A stretch of DNA of 64,000 nucleotides from Stereocaulon alpinum (Eukaryota > Ascomycota > Lecanoromycetes > Lecanorales > Stereocaulaceae). The stretch spans positions 186,001 through 250,000 of the forward strand of contig JAEUBA010000027.1 in NCBI GenBank assembly GCA_018257865.1. The letters run 5' to 3'. A model generated the notes under the pieces. That model ran no database searches and had not been told where the DNA came from. It saw only the letters and a program-made list of their open reading frames with translations. Made by a program: the position numbers and the translations under genes. Each line of letters opens with the position of its first letter. The first letter of the stretch is position 1. Of the stretch, positions 10,247-21,814 are shown piece by piece.

Positions 10247-11216
10247 TGCGCGAGAAGAAACGCCCAGTGACTTCCCTGGCTACATATGCTTCTGCTGAAT
10301 AAGTTAATTAGACTGGCGATGATGCCGGAACAAAATTTGGCGGGTATCCACGCCCCCTTGGCTCGGTGCCGCTTGCAAAAATGGTGAGATACACTGTCGC
10401 GAATCAGACAGCGAACATTGACTGCACAACATATTGAAATACTCCGCCCCCTCCCCACATCCACACTATAATTTACTTGTACTTCTCCATGCTAGACACT
10501 GAACGTACACGGCTGTGTGCCTCGTCTATAGCCTTAACAAAGTTCCAAAGCCGGAGATTCATCATATATAACATCCATGGCTTTAGATCAGTGTGGACGT
10601 AGATGGGCGAGCTATAGTATGTTCGAAGTTCAGATTGATGGGTTTCAACCTGGATTCGACTCATACTCAAGGCCTAGCAATTCTCTCTGGGTTCACTTTC
10701 GAAGAGAACGGTCCTTTGAAGTAAGTCGGATTCGACAGGATGCATTTCATGCAGTACAAAGAGCGTTGAGTGACCCTGAGTCTGGATTTCTCGCGCCAGC
10801 AGTCGCCGAGTGCGAAAATTGAACTGAGCGAGCAGACAGTGTTTCTGGGGGAGTATGAGCTGCTCAGGCACTAGATGACTGCTGTTGAGGAAGTAACGTC
10901 TGCTGGCGACAAGGAGTGTGGCTAGAAATTCCGACCCTTTCTCTCGTGCTGCAAACGTTTGCCAAGACGTTGTGCAAAAAGTTGTGCACTTCACTGAGTT
11001 TGTGCCAAGCATTCGGACAGAAACACGTCCAAAATACTCAAGCCGGTCACAATTCTAGTCCGAGCGACAGGTAAAAGGCCTGTGTTAGTGCTTCCTATAT
11101 GGACAACCCCCTGCCACTCATGACGGAGAGCGACAACCCCGCCTCGCTGTCCAACCAACAGCGCGGAGCTCAGACGTCATGATTCCCAAACGTCATGACA
11201 GGCCACGGGACTATGC
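10247..11216. other. Intergenic, promoter side of the SDR gene
   Basis: No supported gene. Minus-strand frames at 10674-11012 and 10473-10670 are open and lie in sequence, but I recognise no motif and no clean splice pair joins them. They are left unannotated. Confidence 0.5.
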
Positions 11217-12365
11217 TTGCCATTGCTGGCCGTTCGAATGCCTGTCAATACAATGCTCAGGCTTCTTACCAGACCAACCTCGAAGTTCGCACGTAGAATA
11301 CCCATCAGATCTACCAGCTTCGCTATAATAAGAACAATGGCATCAGATAATCCGTCAGTCAGGTCGAACGAAGATCTGAAAGCCTCCAACCTCTTCCACG
11401 TCTCGAATCTCTCCGCCGTCGTGACCGGAGGCGGTACGGGAATTGGTCTCATGATAACGCAGGCATTGGTTTCGAATGGCGCCAAGGTTTACATTACTGG
11501 ACGTCGAGAGGAAGCTTTGAACAAGGTGGTAGAAACATACAACACCGGGCCTGGCAAGATCGTGGCATCACCAGCAGACATTACTGACAAGAACCACGTG
11601 AAGCGTCTGGCGAAAGAGTTGGCTAGCAAAGAGCCGAAAGGCATTCACCTGCTCGTCAACAACGCCGGAATTGCGAAAGACGACAACACACGCTTCTCGA
11701 AAGCCGGCAAGCCTGACTTTAGCTCTGCCCAAGCAATCTCGGAGCACTTCATGCAAAGCGAACCAGAACAATGGGCAGAGACTTTCCAAACGAACCTGAC
11801 TGCGCAATTTTTCACCACGATGGCTCTCCTGCCATTGCTAGAGCAAGGAGGGAAGAGTACACCGGGTTTCTCGTCTTCAGTCGTCAATGTGGCTTCAATC
11901 TCAGGCGTTATGAAGGGCACAAGCTCTGGCCAATTCGCATACGCAACATCAAAAGCTGGCAGGGCCCCAACCCAAACGTTCGAGCATGAACGGCTTAATA
12001 CTAATTGAAGACTCACAGGATTCATCCACCTAACCCGTATGATGGCCACCACTTTCGCCGAAGCCAAGATCCGCGTCAACTGCATTGCTCCAGGTCTCTT
12101 CCCCAGCGAAATGACAGCCGGCTCATCTGGCGAGGATCAGAAGTCGAAGCTTGAGACAGAGATGTCAAATCCTGCAGGAAGATATGGGCACGACTCTGAT
12201 ATGGCAGCTTGTATACTATTCCTTGCCGGGCCTGGCGGGTTGTTTTTGAATGGGCAGGTTCTCTATCCAGATGGAGGTATGATTATCCGATGCAGTAGCA
12301 TGCGTGTACGGGTTTGCTACTGACAATTGCCAGGAAATATACTAGTGCAGCCTGCGGCAACATAG
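11217..12365 (+). CDS. Short-chain dehydrogenase/reductase, likely mitochondrial
   Basis: Three exons, 11217-11958, 12019-12276 and 12334-12365, give 343 aa. Classical SDR motifs are all present: the cofactor loop TGGGTGIG, NNAGIAKDD, the catalytic Ser in NVASIS and YATSK (YxxxK), then the fungal tail PDGGNILVQPAAT completed by the last exon. It resembles fungal 3-oxoacyl-ACP reductase/RhlG-like SDRs; the substrate is not defined. The N-terminal 40 residues are Arg-rich and lack acids (LLTRPTSKFARRIPIRSTSF), as in a mitochondrial presequence. A downstream ATG at 11338 would give a cytosolic form. Intron 1 only restores YATSKAGFIHLTR if its donor is GC (11959), with a perfect TACTAAT branch point and CACAG acceptor; intron 2 is GTATGA..CAG. 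Confidence 0.88.
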
Positions 12366-13204
12366 GATTTAATGGATTGCACAATTTGCGCATAGACCCT
12401 GTAACAAAGTTCCTTCGGTCGTTGCTTCCTTCTCTACTTTCCTGCTGCTTTGTAAGCTTCCACATCAAGCCAAAAGTTACCGAACCCACGTCATAGTCTT
12501 CCTTTCCTTCATGCCGAGTTTTCCCGCGACAACAACAACAGCTGAACGCTTTCCTGCCTGATACAACACATCGCAGTCTCTCTTCTTCCACTACTTAGCT
12601 TCTGTCTCAACCTTCCGCTAGCAATATCATAAGTTCGTGACGCCCACAAGGATCTGAAGACTATGAACCGTGGCAATCTCCTATCCTTCCAACCTCTACA
12701 CTTCAAAACAACGCTGTCACCTGTCGCACCTCGGAAAGGAATGATTCCCTTTCCCAGCTGATGATCCCCGCTGTTCGTTTTCCTTCAAGACTTAGGTGTA
12801 TCTCCGCATTTTGACGAGCCTCTACTGCTTTACCATTGCCTTTACAGCCTGGCGAAGTCGACTCACATACCGGTTCATGACATCAAAATAAAGTTGTGAG
12901 AGAGATGTGTCTAGAATTGCTCATCTATTCAAATGTTACTCAAGGAATGCTTTTGTGGACACTCAAAGGAGAAGCAATTGCAACATATTGTTCGAATTCC
13001 CACGACAATCTCGAACACGTAAGCAAAACAAATATCAGAAATGGCAACGCTCTAGACCCTTGACCACCTGATGGCCTCCAAGATGTTGCGAGAGGTCCTC
13101 ACTCAATGTCTCCTCTCGCCCAGAGAGACCAATCCTTGGGCATTCCTGTTGCCCGTCAGTGTCTTTGCATTGAAGGAGCATTAATCCATCTTACCTTACC
13201 TAAT
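12366..13204. other. Intergenic
   Basis: Between the SDR and the convergent zinc-ribbon gene. Apart from a short CAA run near 12528 I saw nothing that supports a gene or repeat. Confidence 0.6.
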
Positions 13205-13528
13205 CTAGCATGGATGGTTGCACTTGGGGCAATGCTTTCCGCTGAGCACCCAAGTCTCAATGCCACGCTCAGCACAACGTGGACACCGTACTCCCGGCAT
13301 CTTGCCATCCTACTAACCAGTCAGCAAAAGGACTTGCAAGTCTGTCAATGAAAGACTTACTGGCATGTGAGCTTGAGGCTCGCCTCTACGGAGGACGAAA
13401 GTAGGGACGTTGACGTCTGTGTTCAAAGACACAGTATCTTCATACTCGAAGTCGCCGTGGACATCGGTGTCTCGAATGTCCAAAGACTCGATAGCCTCGA
13501 AGTGATCCTGTGCTAGGGCGGAAGGCAT
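13205..13528 (-). CDS. Small zinc-ribbon protein, 90 aa, two exons
   Basis: Exon 1 (13361-13528) encodes an acidic 56-residue segment beginning MPSALAQDHFEAIESLDIRD and ending GEPQAHMP. A textbook intron follows (13310-13360, 51 nt, GTAAGT..CTGAC..TAG). Exon 2 (13205-13309) encodes DGKMPGVRCPRCAERGIETW and then VLSGKHCPKCNHPC before the stop. The spliced product thus ends in a CPRC..CPKC..C zinc ribbon with the two Cys pairs 18 residues apart. The acceptor used is the second of two overlapping TAGs; the first would give an immediate stop. I do not recognise a named family. The acidic N-terminus plus ribbon suggests a nucleic-acid or protein-interaction adaptor, but that is inference. Each exon is too short to stand out alone. 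Confidence 0.6.
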
Positions 13529-16137
13529 CTTGAGGGATGGTGCGGCTTGGTCGAAGACTGGAATGGATTGCGTTGGATATTGGCTTCCTGAGTGGTATTT
13601 GGACTTGGGATTTGAAAGACAGGTGAGTTGATGATTTGAACAGATGACGGGGTATGCAGCCTCCTTTTATATAGAATTGACTGCCACTAAGATGAGACTC
13701 GAATCCTTCTTCATCGAGATCCGAACAATTCCGCGCACCGATAGTCGACTGATACTTTTCCACGACAGAGGTTTACCTGATAAGACATGGTCTCTACCAG
13801 CTCATCCTGGGCTTGTGTGCATGCAGATTGCCACGCATTTCGCGACGACACTACGTCAACCCCATACCCACATTCCTCTTAGAGCACCGAGGCTGATTCC
13901 GACCAGCTGGTTTAAATCTACTCTCATGTCATTTCGCGAATCGTGACAGAGAGTGTCCTGATGTCCTGGTGGTCTTAGACATACACCAGTCAGGATCCTC
14001 CAAGGCCTCCAATTCATTCCTTCGATTCCAAATTGCGGTCAAGTAGCGCCACGGATAGTTGCTTTGAGAAGTCGTCGACGATGGGTCACGAGAGAATCAA
14101 TATCCCGGTCAAGAGATACAAGTTTCGGGAGAAAGGCCTAGGAATCAAATTATCAACGCGGGGGGTTGGCAAGCGCCCGCCATAGAGGGTGTTACTCATC
14201 ACGGGCCAAATACGTGTACAGCTTGACATTAGATCCGAAGTCAGCAAATCTTCCCACGAACCATAATGCATTGAAAAAGGGTCTTATGCCCGAGGCCTCT
14301 ACTCGACAAGCTCAAACTTTTCCTGGCATTCAAAGGCTTTCCAATGCTGGACATGCAGGGTTCAGATCCCGTACACCGCTGCCCAATTAGGATGAGATGT
14401 ACCTACACATGCTATCGGTCCTAGACTGCTAATAATATCGATCCGCAATGTATATAACGGCTGTCTACAGAGCCACAGCTCCTGCTATATTGCTAATGTA
14501 GCAGCTGTCGACCATATAACTTCCTACCACCAATCTCGCTGTTCTACAACCACAATGGCAATTTGGAGCCCCTAGATTGGTACCATGTCATCGGTACACG
14601 CAAAGCGTAGCATTTGGAAAGAGGTCACCTGAGACTTGGGCGGCTACACACATCTTATCTTGGCAAGGCCTTACCATGATTGATCTCGATGGGTTCACTC
14701 CACACCTCTCATTATCTTGGCAATGCAGGGCAAGGCTGCAAGATGACGCTGGGCAGCTGCAATGTTTTAGATGACATCTCCTCGTCGTCACTGGCTGCCG
14801 TATCTCACCGCTCAATGCTCACCGCATCTTCGCCTCTTCCTGTAATTATTGGTATCAATTCGCAGAGCTGGAACCAAAAGTGTCTTCCACATCTTTGGCA
14901 ATACCAGTGCACATGGACATTCCCATTCATCTCAAGATAGAATTCTACTCATGGCATTGCTTTATGTGAGAACGTGGGAGAATTGACGTCACACGTACAT
15001 TGCCACGGACGTTTCCAAAAACATCTCCCTCGATTTCCGGCCCTCTTACGGCCGAACTGATGCTCGAACTGCGATTCGACTGAAGCTTTCAACGCAGCCG
15101 TTTCCAGCCACCACCAGGTACCTAAATTTCAGCAATCAACAAAGGATTATCCGGACACTCTTCGGGCTAATCGTCCGACGTTCTTGCATGAGATCCAAAT
15201 CCGAGCAGCATCTCTATGCTGCGCCCCGCATTCATTGAGCCCTGCATTTACAAGCTCATCGGCTGGTACTGGGGTCTTCCTCGTTCTTGTGTGGTGTCAC
15301 AAAGCAAAGCATCGTGCGGGATGAGAGACAGCTGTTTCTGAACCAGTCTCCTGGAAGTCTCTTGACCAATCGCGTAAGATACCGAGGCCTGGATTTCTTC
15401 ATGCAAGTTTGACAGCTCGAATACGACCCATGGCCATGGCGTTATGACCCAGGTGGTTGGAACGTTGCACTTGGGTCCATCGGCCGGCGACATTACGAGA
15501 GGACTTCACGAATACTTTGAAAGTCTCCGCAATATGATATGCATCCACTATTTCAGTCCCGAGAGGGTCAACATGTGGCAGAGAACATGTCACTTCGCAT
15601 TACAGAAGCTGGGACTAGCAGTGGCACCTTCTCATGTAATGAGTCATAGCCATAAATAGGGATACATCACATTTTACGAAGGGAGCCCCCACTAGCCTCA
15701 CGAACATGCACGCTAAGCTCTCAATCAATCGCCATACTCCAGTGCAAGCCACGGATCCCCGACCGTGCACATCGTACCGTAAGTCATGATTTAATCAGAT
15801 AAGACTCTTCTCAATCCTCACTAGCAACGCGCCTTTGCTTTCCGTGCCCGCCGCATCAAGTAAATGCACAAATCGATACCCCGCTCTCAATCGGTCGAGT
15901 CTGATACACGCCCAGGCAGCGAGATCATCTTTTCCGATTTCGTCGTCCTGAATTTTGAATCTATCATTTATATAGACGAATTAGCGGACCGACACCCGAA
16001 TTGAAAGAGAGATTCCAAGTTGACGTTTGATGGTGTGCATGCGGGGAGTGCCGGTCGATCATTGCCTTGTGGCACTGAGGGTGGAAATGATACGTATGAC
16101 GAATGAAAGTATGTGAATGCAGTGGACCCTTGGACAG
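13529..16137. other. Gene-poor region, about 2.6 kb
   Basis: No supportable gene. On the minus strand at about 14820-14926 a 40-codon frame reads HVHWYCQRCGRHFWFQLCEL, another CxxC-bearing fragment, but no start, splice partner or family supports it. Near 14650-14910 the motif TCTTGGCAA or TCTTTGGCAA recurs three times. Otherwise nothing. Confidence 0.5.
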
Positions 16138-18193
16138 CTAGTAATCCCTGCGGCATGAAGTCGGGGAAATCCAACCGGGACGCGGAGGGGCCGTGACGCA
16201 GGGAAAGCGCCATGAGTTGGCCAGATCCTTGAGAGATGGTTTGGCGTTGTACAACACATCTTCGCTCACGGCGATGCCCACCTTTTTTCCCAGCAAATGC
16301 AATTGATAGAGAACCGAGGTGAAGTTACAACATAGCATGATGCAAAGGAGACGCTCAACACACCTGATGAAGCTTAACTCCTCCACCACTCCCGGAATAT
16401 TCTTGAAATCGACCTTCTGTCCCCCGAAGTCGGCCTCCGTCCCCTTCAACGTCCGACTCTTCCATTTGTACTCGCCCTCTTTGCTCTTGCCACCACCTTC
16501 GATGGGTGCTCCGGTCCGCTCAGCAGGTTTCTCTACATGCAGCTCGACTTTCACGTAAGGATGGAAAGCATTCGGTCTAGTATCACCAAGCGGGAGCGGG
16601 ATGTCCTGCGCAGCTAGCATCTCAATGGAGAGACTGAGTGTTTTGTGCGCGATGGCATCTGCTTGCGACTCTTTGGGTGAAGGATGATCCGTCCCTCGGT
16701 AGCCGATGGGCTTCAAGACGTAGCCAGCGCTGCCGGCGAACATGCCTTCGTTGAGCATCATACCCGCATCCCAGTGCTGCCAGTTCAATGCTACGAATTG
16801 TACGCCTTTCCGCCAAAAGACCGCTGGATCGAGATTATCGCTTCGGACACGCATGCCGGAGGGGAAAGCGCGCATGAGAAATTTACGATTGTGGCTGAAG
16901 AGCGTGGGGCCGGAGGACGAGTGGACTTCCATGAGCTTCTTCTCAGAAAGGGAGAAGACGTGATGAGGTTGTTCAGCCTCGGGCGAGGAGAGTGAGGAAA
17001 AGTGGAATGCGCGGGTGTAGATGCCTAGATTCGAAAGGGCGGGAATGATAGAGGATTTCGATTTCGATTTCTTTTTCTTGACTTCCGGAGGTGCTTCGTC
17101 TTCGGAGGCGGAGGAGGACGAGGGAGATGGAGATGGAGACATGTTCTTTGCTTTCGCTTTCGCTTTGTCGGCCGCTTTTTTCGGGTCGACGTATTTGACT
17201 TTGACAAGGATTTTGTGGCGGAGGGAGGAGGGGGAGGGAAGAGCTGTGCTTTCGGAATCGGGAACGGGAACAAGGAAACCTTTCCAGATGGACTTCATGA
17301 TTTCGACCATGATTTCTTGCTGTGAGGCGCCCGCGTGGACTTCGAGGCTGACGATTACTGGGAGGTCACTGTCATGACTGAGCTGCAATTCTCATATCAA
17401 GTCTTCTGGAGACGTACCTGTTCACGAAGGCCGCGTCTCGTATGGCCACACAAACGTCTCGGAAAGGGACTTCCTTTGTCAAAGTATATCCGTGTAGAAC
17501 CCTGGGCTCGACTCGCATCTCTGTAGAAGCTGACGTCCAAGGTGTGGGTAGGCTCAATTCGTCCTTTGTAGCTGAGGTTGTGGGCACCTCTTCATGTTTA
17601 TGATGCTTGGAGGAGTTATGTGAGGTAAGTCTACCGGGTAGATGTGGTCTCCAGCTGTGCTTCTTATTCTCGTCTGACCCATCTGGTGTCGATCGAGGCG
17701 ACTCGCCATCCCACACATCGATCTCAATGCACCGGCAGCCACGTAGGAGGACCTTTGATTGTCATAGGTCAGATCCTGAGTCTTCGCTTTCTACTCCCCA
17801 ACCACGAGCACAGAAAGTTCCCGATATTCGTGCAGTACAATTAAAGGCAATCGAACAAAGACGTACATTCTTGTAGGCATCAGTACTTGAGACACTATAG
17901 AGCTGGTTTCCCGTCAAGTATGTATTGTGGCTGCTGTTAATGAAGTAATTGGAAAGAGGGTAGCTGAGATCTATGGGTGGAGTGGGGTCTGATGCGTTGG
18001 AGGCAGGAGAACTCATATATTTGAGGAATCTGTTGTCATGAGGAGGTTTCGAGAGCTCCTCGAGCTGTGAAGAGGAGAGAGATCTCTTGCCAGAAGAGAT
18101 AGTCTCTAGGTACGATAGGACGGTGGGAGAGAGGTTTTGGAGGGTGGTAGGGTCCGAGGGAGAGGCCATTGGTACGGTGATTGGTGCCGACAT
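16138..18193 (-). CDS. Phosphoinositide-specific phospholipase C (PLC-delta type, no PH domain)
   Basis: Hydrolyses PIP2 to IP3 and diacylglycerol at membranes. Exon 1 (17867-18193) carries the X-box start with catalytic His89 in INSSHNTYLTGNQLYS. Exon 2 (17418-17752) has LLRGCRCIEIDVWDG (metal-binding Glu119 and Asp121) and the second active-site His in VLHGYTLT. Exon 3 (16364-17368) has IVSLEVHAG, a Lys/Ser-rich X-Y linker, the Y box (DPAVFWRKGVQFVALNWQ, MLNEGMFAGSAGYVLKP) and a C2 domain up to VVEELSFIR. All catalytic residues are present. The 3' end is odd: splicing at 16363/16281 gives RWASP and then a stop, which truncates the last C2 strands, while reading through stays open to 16138 with little resemblance to the usual C-terminus. 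N-terminal EF-hands are not obvious. Confidence 0.88.
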
Positions 18194-20014
18194 TGTGGGT
18201 ATCTAATGAGCGTACAGTAACAAGATGTAGGTGAAAGGAATGCAGAGAGTGCCGGCTTTCTAAAGCTTCGATTGCAGGACAGGCGTCAGCACGATCTGGG
18301 CACACAGTCAGCACGAGGCATGAACGCGCGAGGTTCGTGGAGCCAATTGATCCTGCAGAGCCACTACGGAACTCATCAACAAACAGGAGTCACGTCACCT
18401 CATGAGGAGGTTGGCTTGAGCAAAAGGAAAGGCAGGATTTAGGCGGCTACACAGCCTTTAGCTAGGTGGGGGCCCTCAAGCCGAACAAGTAATCCGGTCA
18501 CGTCTCAATAGACTAGAGCGTCCATGCAGCGTCCACCGGCCATGCACTGCAGCACTGGGTCCAGTGACCTCGTCCAATGGACCAATGCTATACTGATTTA
18601 CTTGTAAGCTTGTGCGCCATGCCCAATAGGGAAGTTGCATGCCAGGTACAACTTCGGGTCATTACTTCACAGGGGTCCAGTGACAGGAAGACAAGCTTTC
18701 TCCGGCAGTTCCCGTTTCGTACCTTGCCGTTGCCAATTCTTAACCTCACTCCTGCCAAAAGCGTCCATTTATGGCTTTGCAACATCAACACGCCTCTCTA
18801 TGCTGCTGCCTCATTGTCTACGACTGAAGAGACGAGAGAAGAACGCAAAACTCCTGATACTGGCCTGACTACTCTCCAAGCACGAGGGGTTCCCCGAAAG
18901 ACGGCCCACCATGACGCTCCATTTCACCTCGAATATCTGGCAGTCAGATACGCACTATGCGATGACATGCATACCGGCAAGGGACGAACGGAAATTTTTC
19001 TCAGTTGTATCAGTGCGCACCGTTTGCTGGCAGACGAATCGAATGGGCTCGAAGCCTTCAGAGTCCGACGCAAAGCATGGTCTCCTTCAACCTGGGCATG
19101 CATTGAGCCCTTCTTAGCTTCATGTAGACATGCCCCCTGTAAATCGATCAGCGAGTGTGATGTCGAGGTCGGTTGACTTTCACGATTAGACAGGGAACCA
19201 TGTGCGGTTTTGATTCAATTTGAGGCACGTGATATTCGTGTGTTTGCATGTCGTGGCTCTCTCTGCCGAGGTCTTTTTTCGAAAGACAAGCTTTTCCAAC
19301 CTTATCTATTTGGAATTATATGTTATTAGGGGTACTAGGGGCGCCTTTATGACAGACTCTTCACTATGAGCGTGGCTGGGGTTTACTAGTCCCTCCATGA
19401 GTTTCTAGCGCCATTTCCCACGTGGTAATATTGGCAGCGACGACGAATGTATTAACACCTCTCATCTCACTCTTCAGACAACTTGTTGTAGGTACCACTA
19501 TCGCCATCGCACTTGCAGTCCATCGTAGCATTGTTCTCCTCCTGTATCTCTTCGCTTCTTGGTGTGGCTCTCTATTCTATTCTCCTATGACGGTCTCCCA
19601 CCTGTCGTTCGCTCACTACCCCAATTCTTCTGGAGTGAGCACTCAGAAGTCCAGCCTCAATTCTAAACATGCTCGATTACCCAACGGAACACAGTGGAAT
19701 AGCATGAATGCGATTCCTCTAGTAGGTCACCGAAATGGCCCAGTCCTAGTAAAGTATGTCGCCGTTCTCTTCGAAATCTGTCCTACAATCAATTGTACAG
19801 CCCTCTGACTGTGACCAGTGCAAACTCGGGCGCCGCTCTCAACCGTCAATTTATGGTACCTGGGAAGACCTGCGTAGGCATCCTCCCAGGGCACACGAAA
19901 CCAGCATCTATACGAAACAAAGAGCTAAGTGCTCTAAAGTCGTCCTCGCTTCTTACCCAGATCTTCGGTTCGGTTCGAAATACATACTCTATCTTCGACT
20001 TCAGCAGATTCGCC
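18194..20014. other. Intergenic, about 1.8 kb, divergent promoters
   Basis: Lies between the minus-strand PLC and the plus-strand RS-rich gene. A 199-codon plus frame at 18577-19176 and a hydrophobic frame at 19422-19808 are open, but neither looks like a real protein, and the second starts with GTG. Confidence 0.5.
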
Positions 20015-21814
20015 ATGTTCTCCCGTAGGCCTAAAAATCGATACTATTATGATCATGTTACGGACACGTACCGACCTTTGGGGTTCGCCCCACGGCCTTC
20101 TGTCCGGCAAACCTGTGGATCTTGCGGCAAATTCAGATCACCAACTTGGCAAGCAAGCCATCCACTGGCTATCGGTGCCTCGTCCAGTTCAAGCATTTGT
20201 AGAAAATGCCGTGGAAAGTATACCTCTAGCGAGGAGTCAGTACCAAGGCACCGTAGCAGGAGGCGCCACCGCCATCACTCGCATCATCATTCGCGCCATT
20301 ACTCTCACCGTTACACCGATTCGACAGACGACAGCTATACCAGCAGAGAATATGTGAGACCAGCTCGAAGGTACCGGTCTCGCAGCCGTGATTACATCAG
20401 ACCCAGGACCACCAGATCGCGCTCGAGGGAGAGTGTGCGAATCGTCATTGCCAATCAGTCTGGAGATCGGATTAGTTCCGATCGCGCCAATCCTAGGAGG
20501 GAACTAACCATGTCTTCCTCCACGGATGGGGTTCGAATCATTCGCCGCACAGAGGTCATCGACGCTCCTCGGCGCCTACGCTGTCGTTCCAGGTTGAGGA
20601 GCAGCGGTGTCTCCTACATTGAAGATGGCGGACGATACATCGATGACTTGACGCGGCCACGATGTCATTCTAGACCTAGAAGCTTGAGCCGCACTTACGT
20701 GGATGATGGTGGGGCACGCCGCTACCGGTCCAGGGCCAGAAGCCCCAGCCGTGTTGCATTCGTCGATGACACAGAAGATCCTGTTGTTATAACCAGACCG
20801 CGAAGTCGCCTAAGCCGCCGGCAGGCTATGTACTTTGACGGAGCAGCAGATTTTGACGGGTCCGAAGAGGAGGCCCGTGGCCGCACGCGATTCTCTGATC
20901 GCAGGTCTCCAAAGATGTTGGAGGACAAGGGTGGCGCCGAGCATACTAAACAGGGTATCGTATCACGAGCAGGCTCCTTTGCGCAGAAAGGATTGGGACC
21001 CGACGGGGGTGTCGAACCCATTGCAGAAATTATCTTACCGCATTCTCGCGCACCATCTCTGTCAGCGCCTGTCCAGTTTGAAAGCCCTTTCACGAAGTGG
21101 CAACAAGACCTCTCCACTGCGGACGCCCCAAGCTGGCATGACTCGTACCACAATCCCACTGCCGAAACCGATTACGACTCCGAGTACGACGTGACACCAC
21201 GTCCATTGTCTCCTTCTGCTCGAGGACCAGTCGCATTCGACAACGACCGAAGATCAGCAAGCCGCCACCGGTCCTATAGTGGAACTACGAACATAGACTT
21301 GCATAGAAGATCGCTCTCGCCCTCACTTAAGTCCGGGAAATCGCGCCAAGAGCAAAATATGAAGGAGCCTGAAACACCACGGCGCGACAGACGTCGCAGA
21401 TTCCGTGGCACAGACAGTGGTTCGGACTCAGAGGACGAAGCTACTCCTGAACGTAGCCCACGATACCATTGCGCTCCCTCGCCTCCATCGCCGCTACAGA
21501 GTCCAGACATCCTTGCTGATGCGTTCGAGTCAATCCACATTGCACCTCCGAAAGGGCCTTGGGGCTACGAATACGCACACAGTCGACCTGCACAGCGCGC
21601 ACATCGCAGCGAGGGCAGCCCCTCGAGGTTCGAAAACACATTCTATCGTCCGGATCTCTACGAAGATGGAACTTTTGGAAAGAACGAATCGGACAGCTAC
21701 GTTTTTGGAGGTGCAAACGAGAATTATGAGCCGCAGACTGCCCATGAGGAAGTATGGGAGCCATGGATGCAATACGATACGCAGGCGGCGCGAGATTACG
21801 ATTGGATGACCTGA
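20015..21814 (+). CDS. Arg/Ser-rich protein with N-terminal CxxC zinc knuckle
   Basis: I chose the ATG at 20015 (MFSRRPKNRYYYDHVTDTYR), giving 599 aa; the frame is open upstream to 19793 but that extension has no resemblance. A CGSCGKFRSPTWQ..SICRKC zinc-knuckle-like motif sits at about residues 30-65. A long basic RS/RSR-rich region with a His-rich run follows (RRRHRHHSHHHSRHYSHRY), with repeated blocks of the type RPRSLSRTYVDDGGARRYRS. The C-terminus is acidic and Trp/Tyr-rich (EEVWEPWMQYDTQAARDYDW). Fungal proteins of this layout are uncharacterised. RS composition suggests a nuclear, phosphorylated, RNA-associated protein, by inference only. No intron seen. Confidence 0.75.
   Translation: MFSRRPKNRYYYDHVTDTYRPLGFAPRPSVRQTCGSCGKFRSPTWQASHPLAIGASSSSSICRKCRGKYTSSEESVPRHRSRRRHRHHSHHHSRHYSHRYTDSTDDSYTSREYVRPARRYRSRSRDYIRPRTTRSRSRESVRIVIANQSGDRISSDRANPRRELTMSSSTDGVRIIRRTEVIDAPRRLRCRSRLRSSGVSYIEDGGRYIDDLTRPRCHSRPRSLSRTYVDDGGARRYRSRARSPSRVAFVDDTEDPVVITRPRSRLSRRQAMYFDGAADFDGSEEEARGRTRFSDRRSPKMLEDKGGAEHTKQGIVSRAGSFAQKGLGPDGGVEPIAEIILPHSRAPSLSAPVQFESPFTKWQQDLSTADAPSWHDSYHNPTAETDYDSEYDVTPRPLSPSARGPVAFDNDRRSASRHRSYSGTTNIDLHRRSLSPSLKSGKSRQEQNMKEPETPRRDRRRRFRGTDSGSDSEDEATPERSPRYHCAPSPPSPLQSPDILADAFESIHIAPPKGPWGYEYAHSRPAQRAHRSEGSPSRFENTFYRPDLYEDGTFGKNESDSYVFGGANENYEPQTAHEEVWEPWMQYDTQAARDYDWMT

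Noticed and set aside
10473..11012. Two consecutive minus-strand open frames that could be exons
   Set aside because: No recognisable domain and no clean donor/acceptor pair joining them.
18577..19176. Open plus-strand frame of 199 codons
   Set aside because: No motif, no family resemblance, no splice or leader support; composition looks random.
19422..19808. Hydrophobic 128-codon frame that looks like membrane helices
   Set aside because: Starts with GTG, has no family resemblance and lies in the leader of the RS-rich gene.
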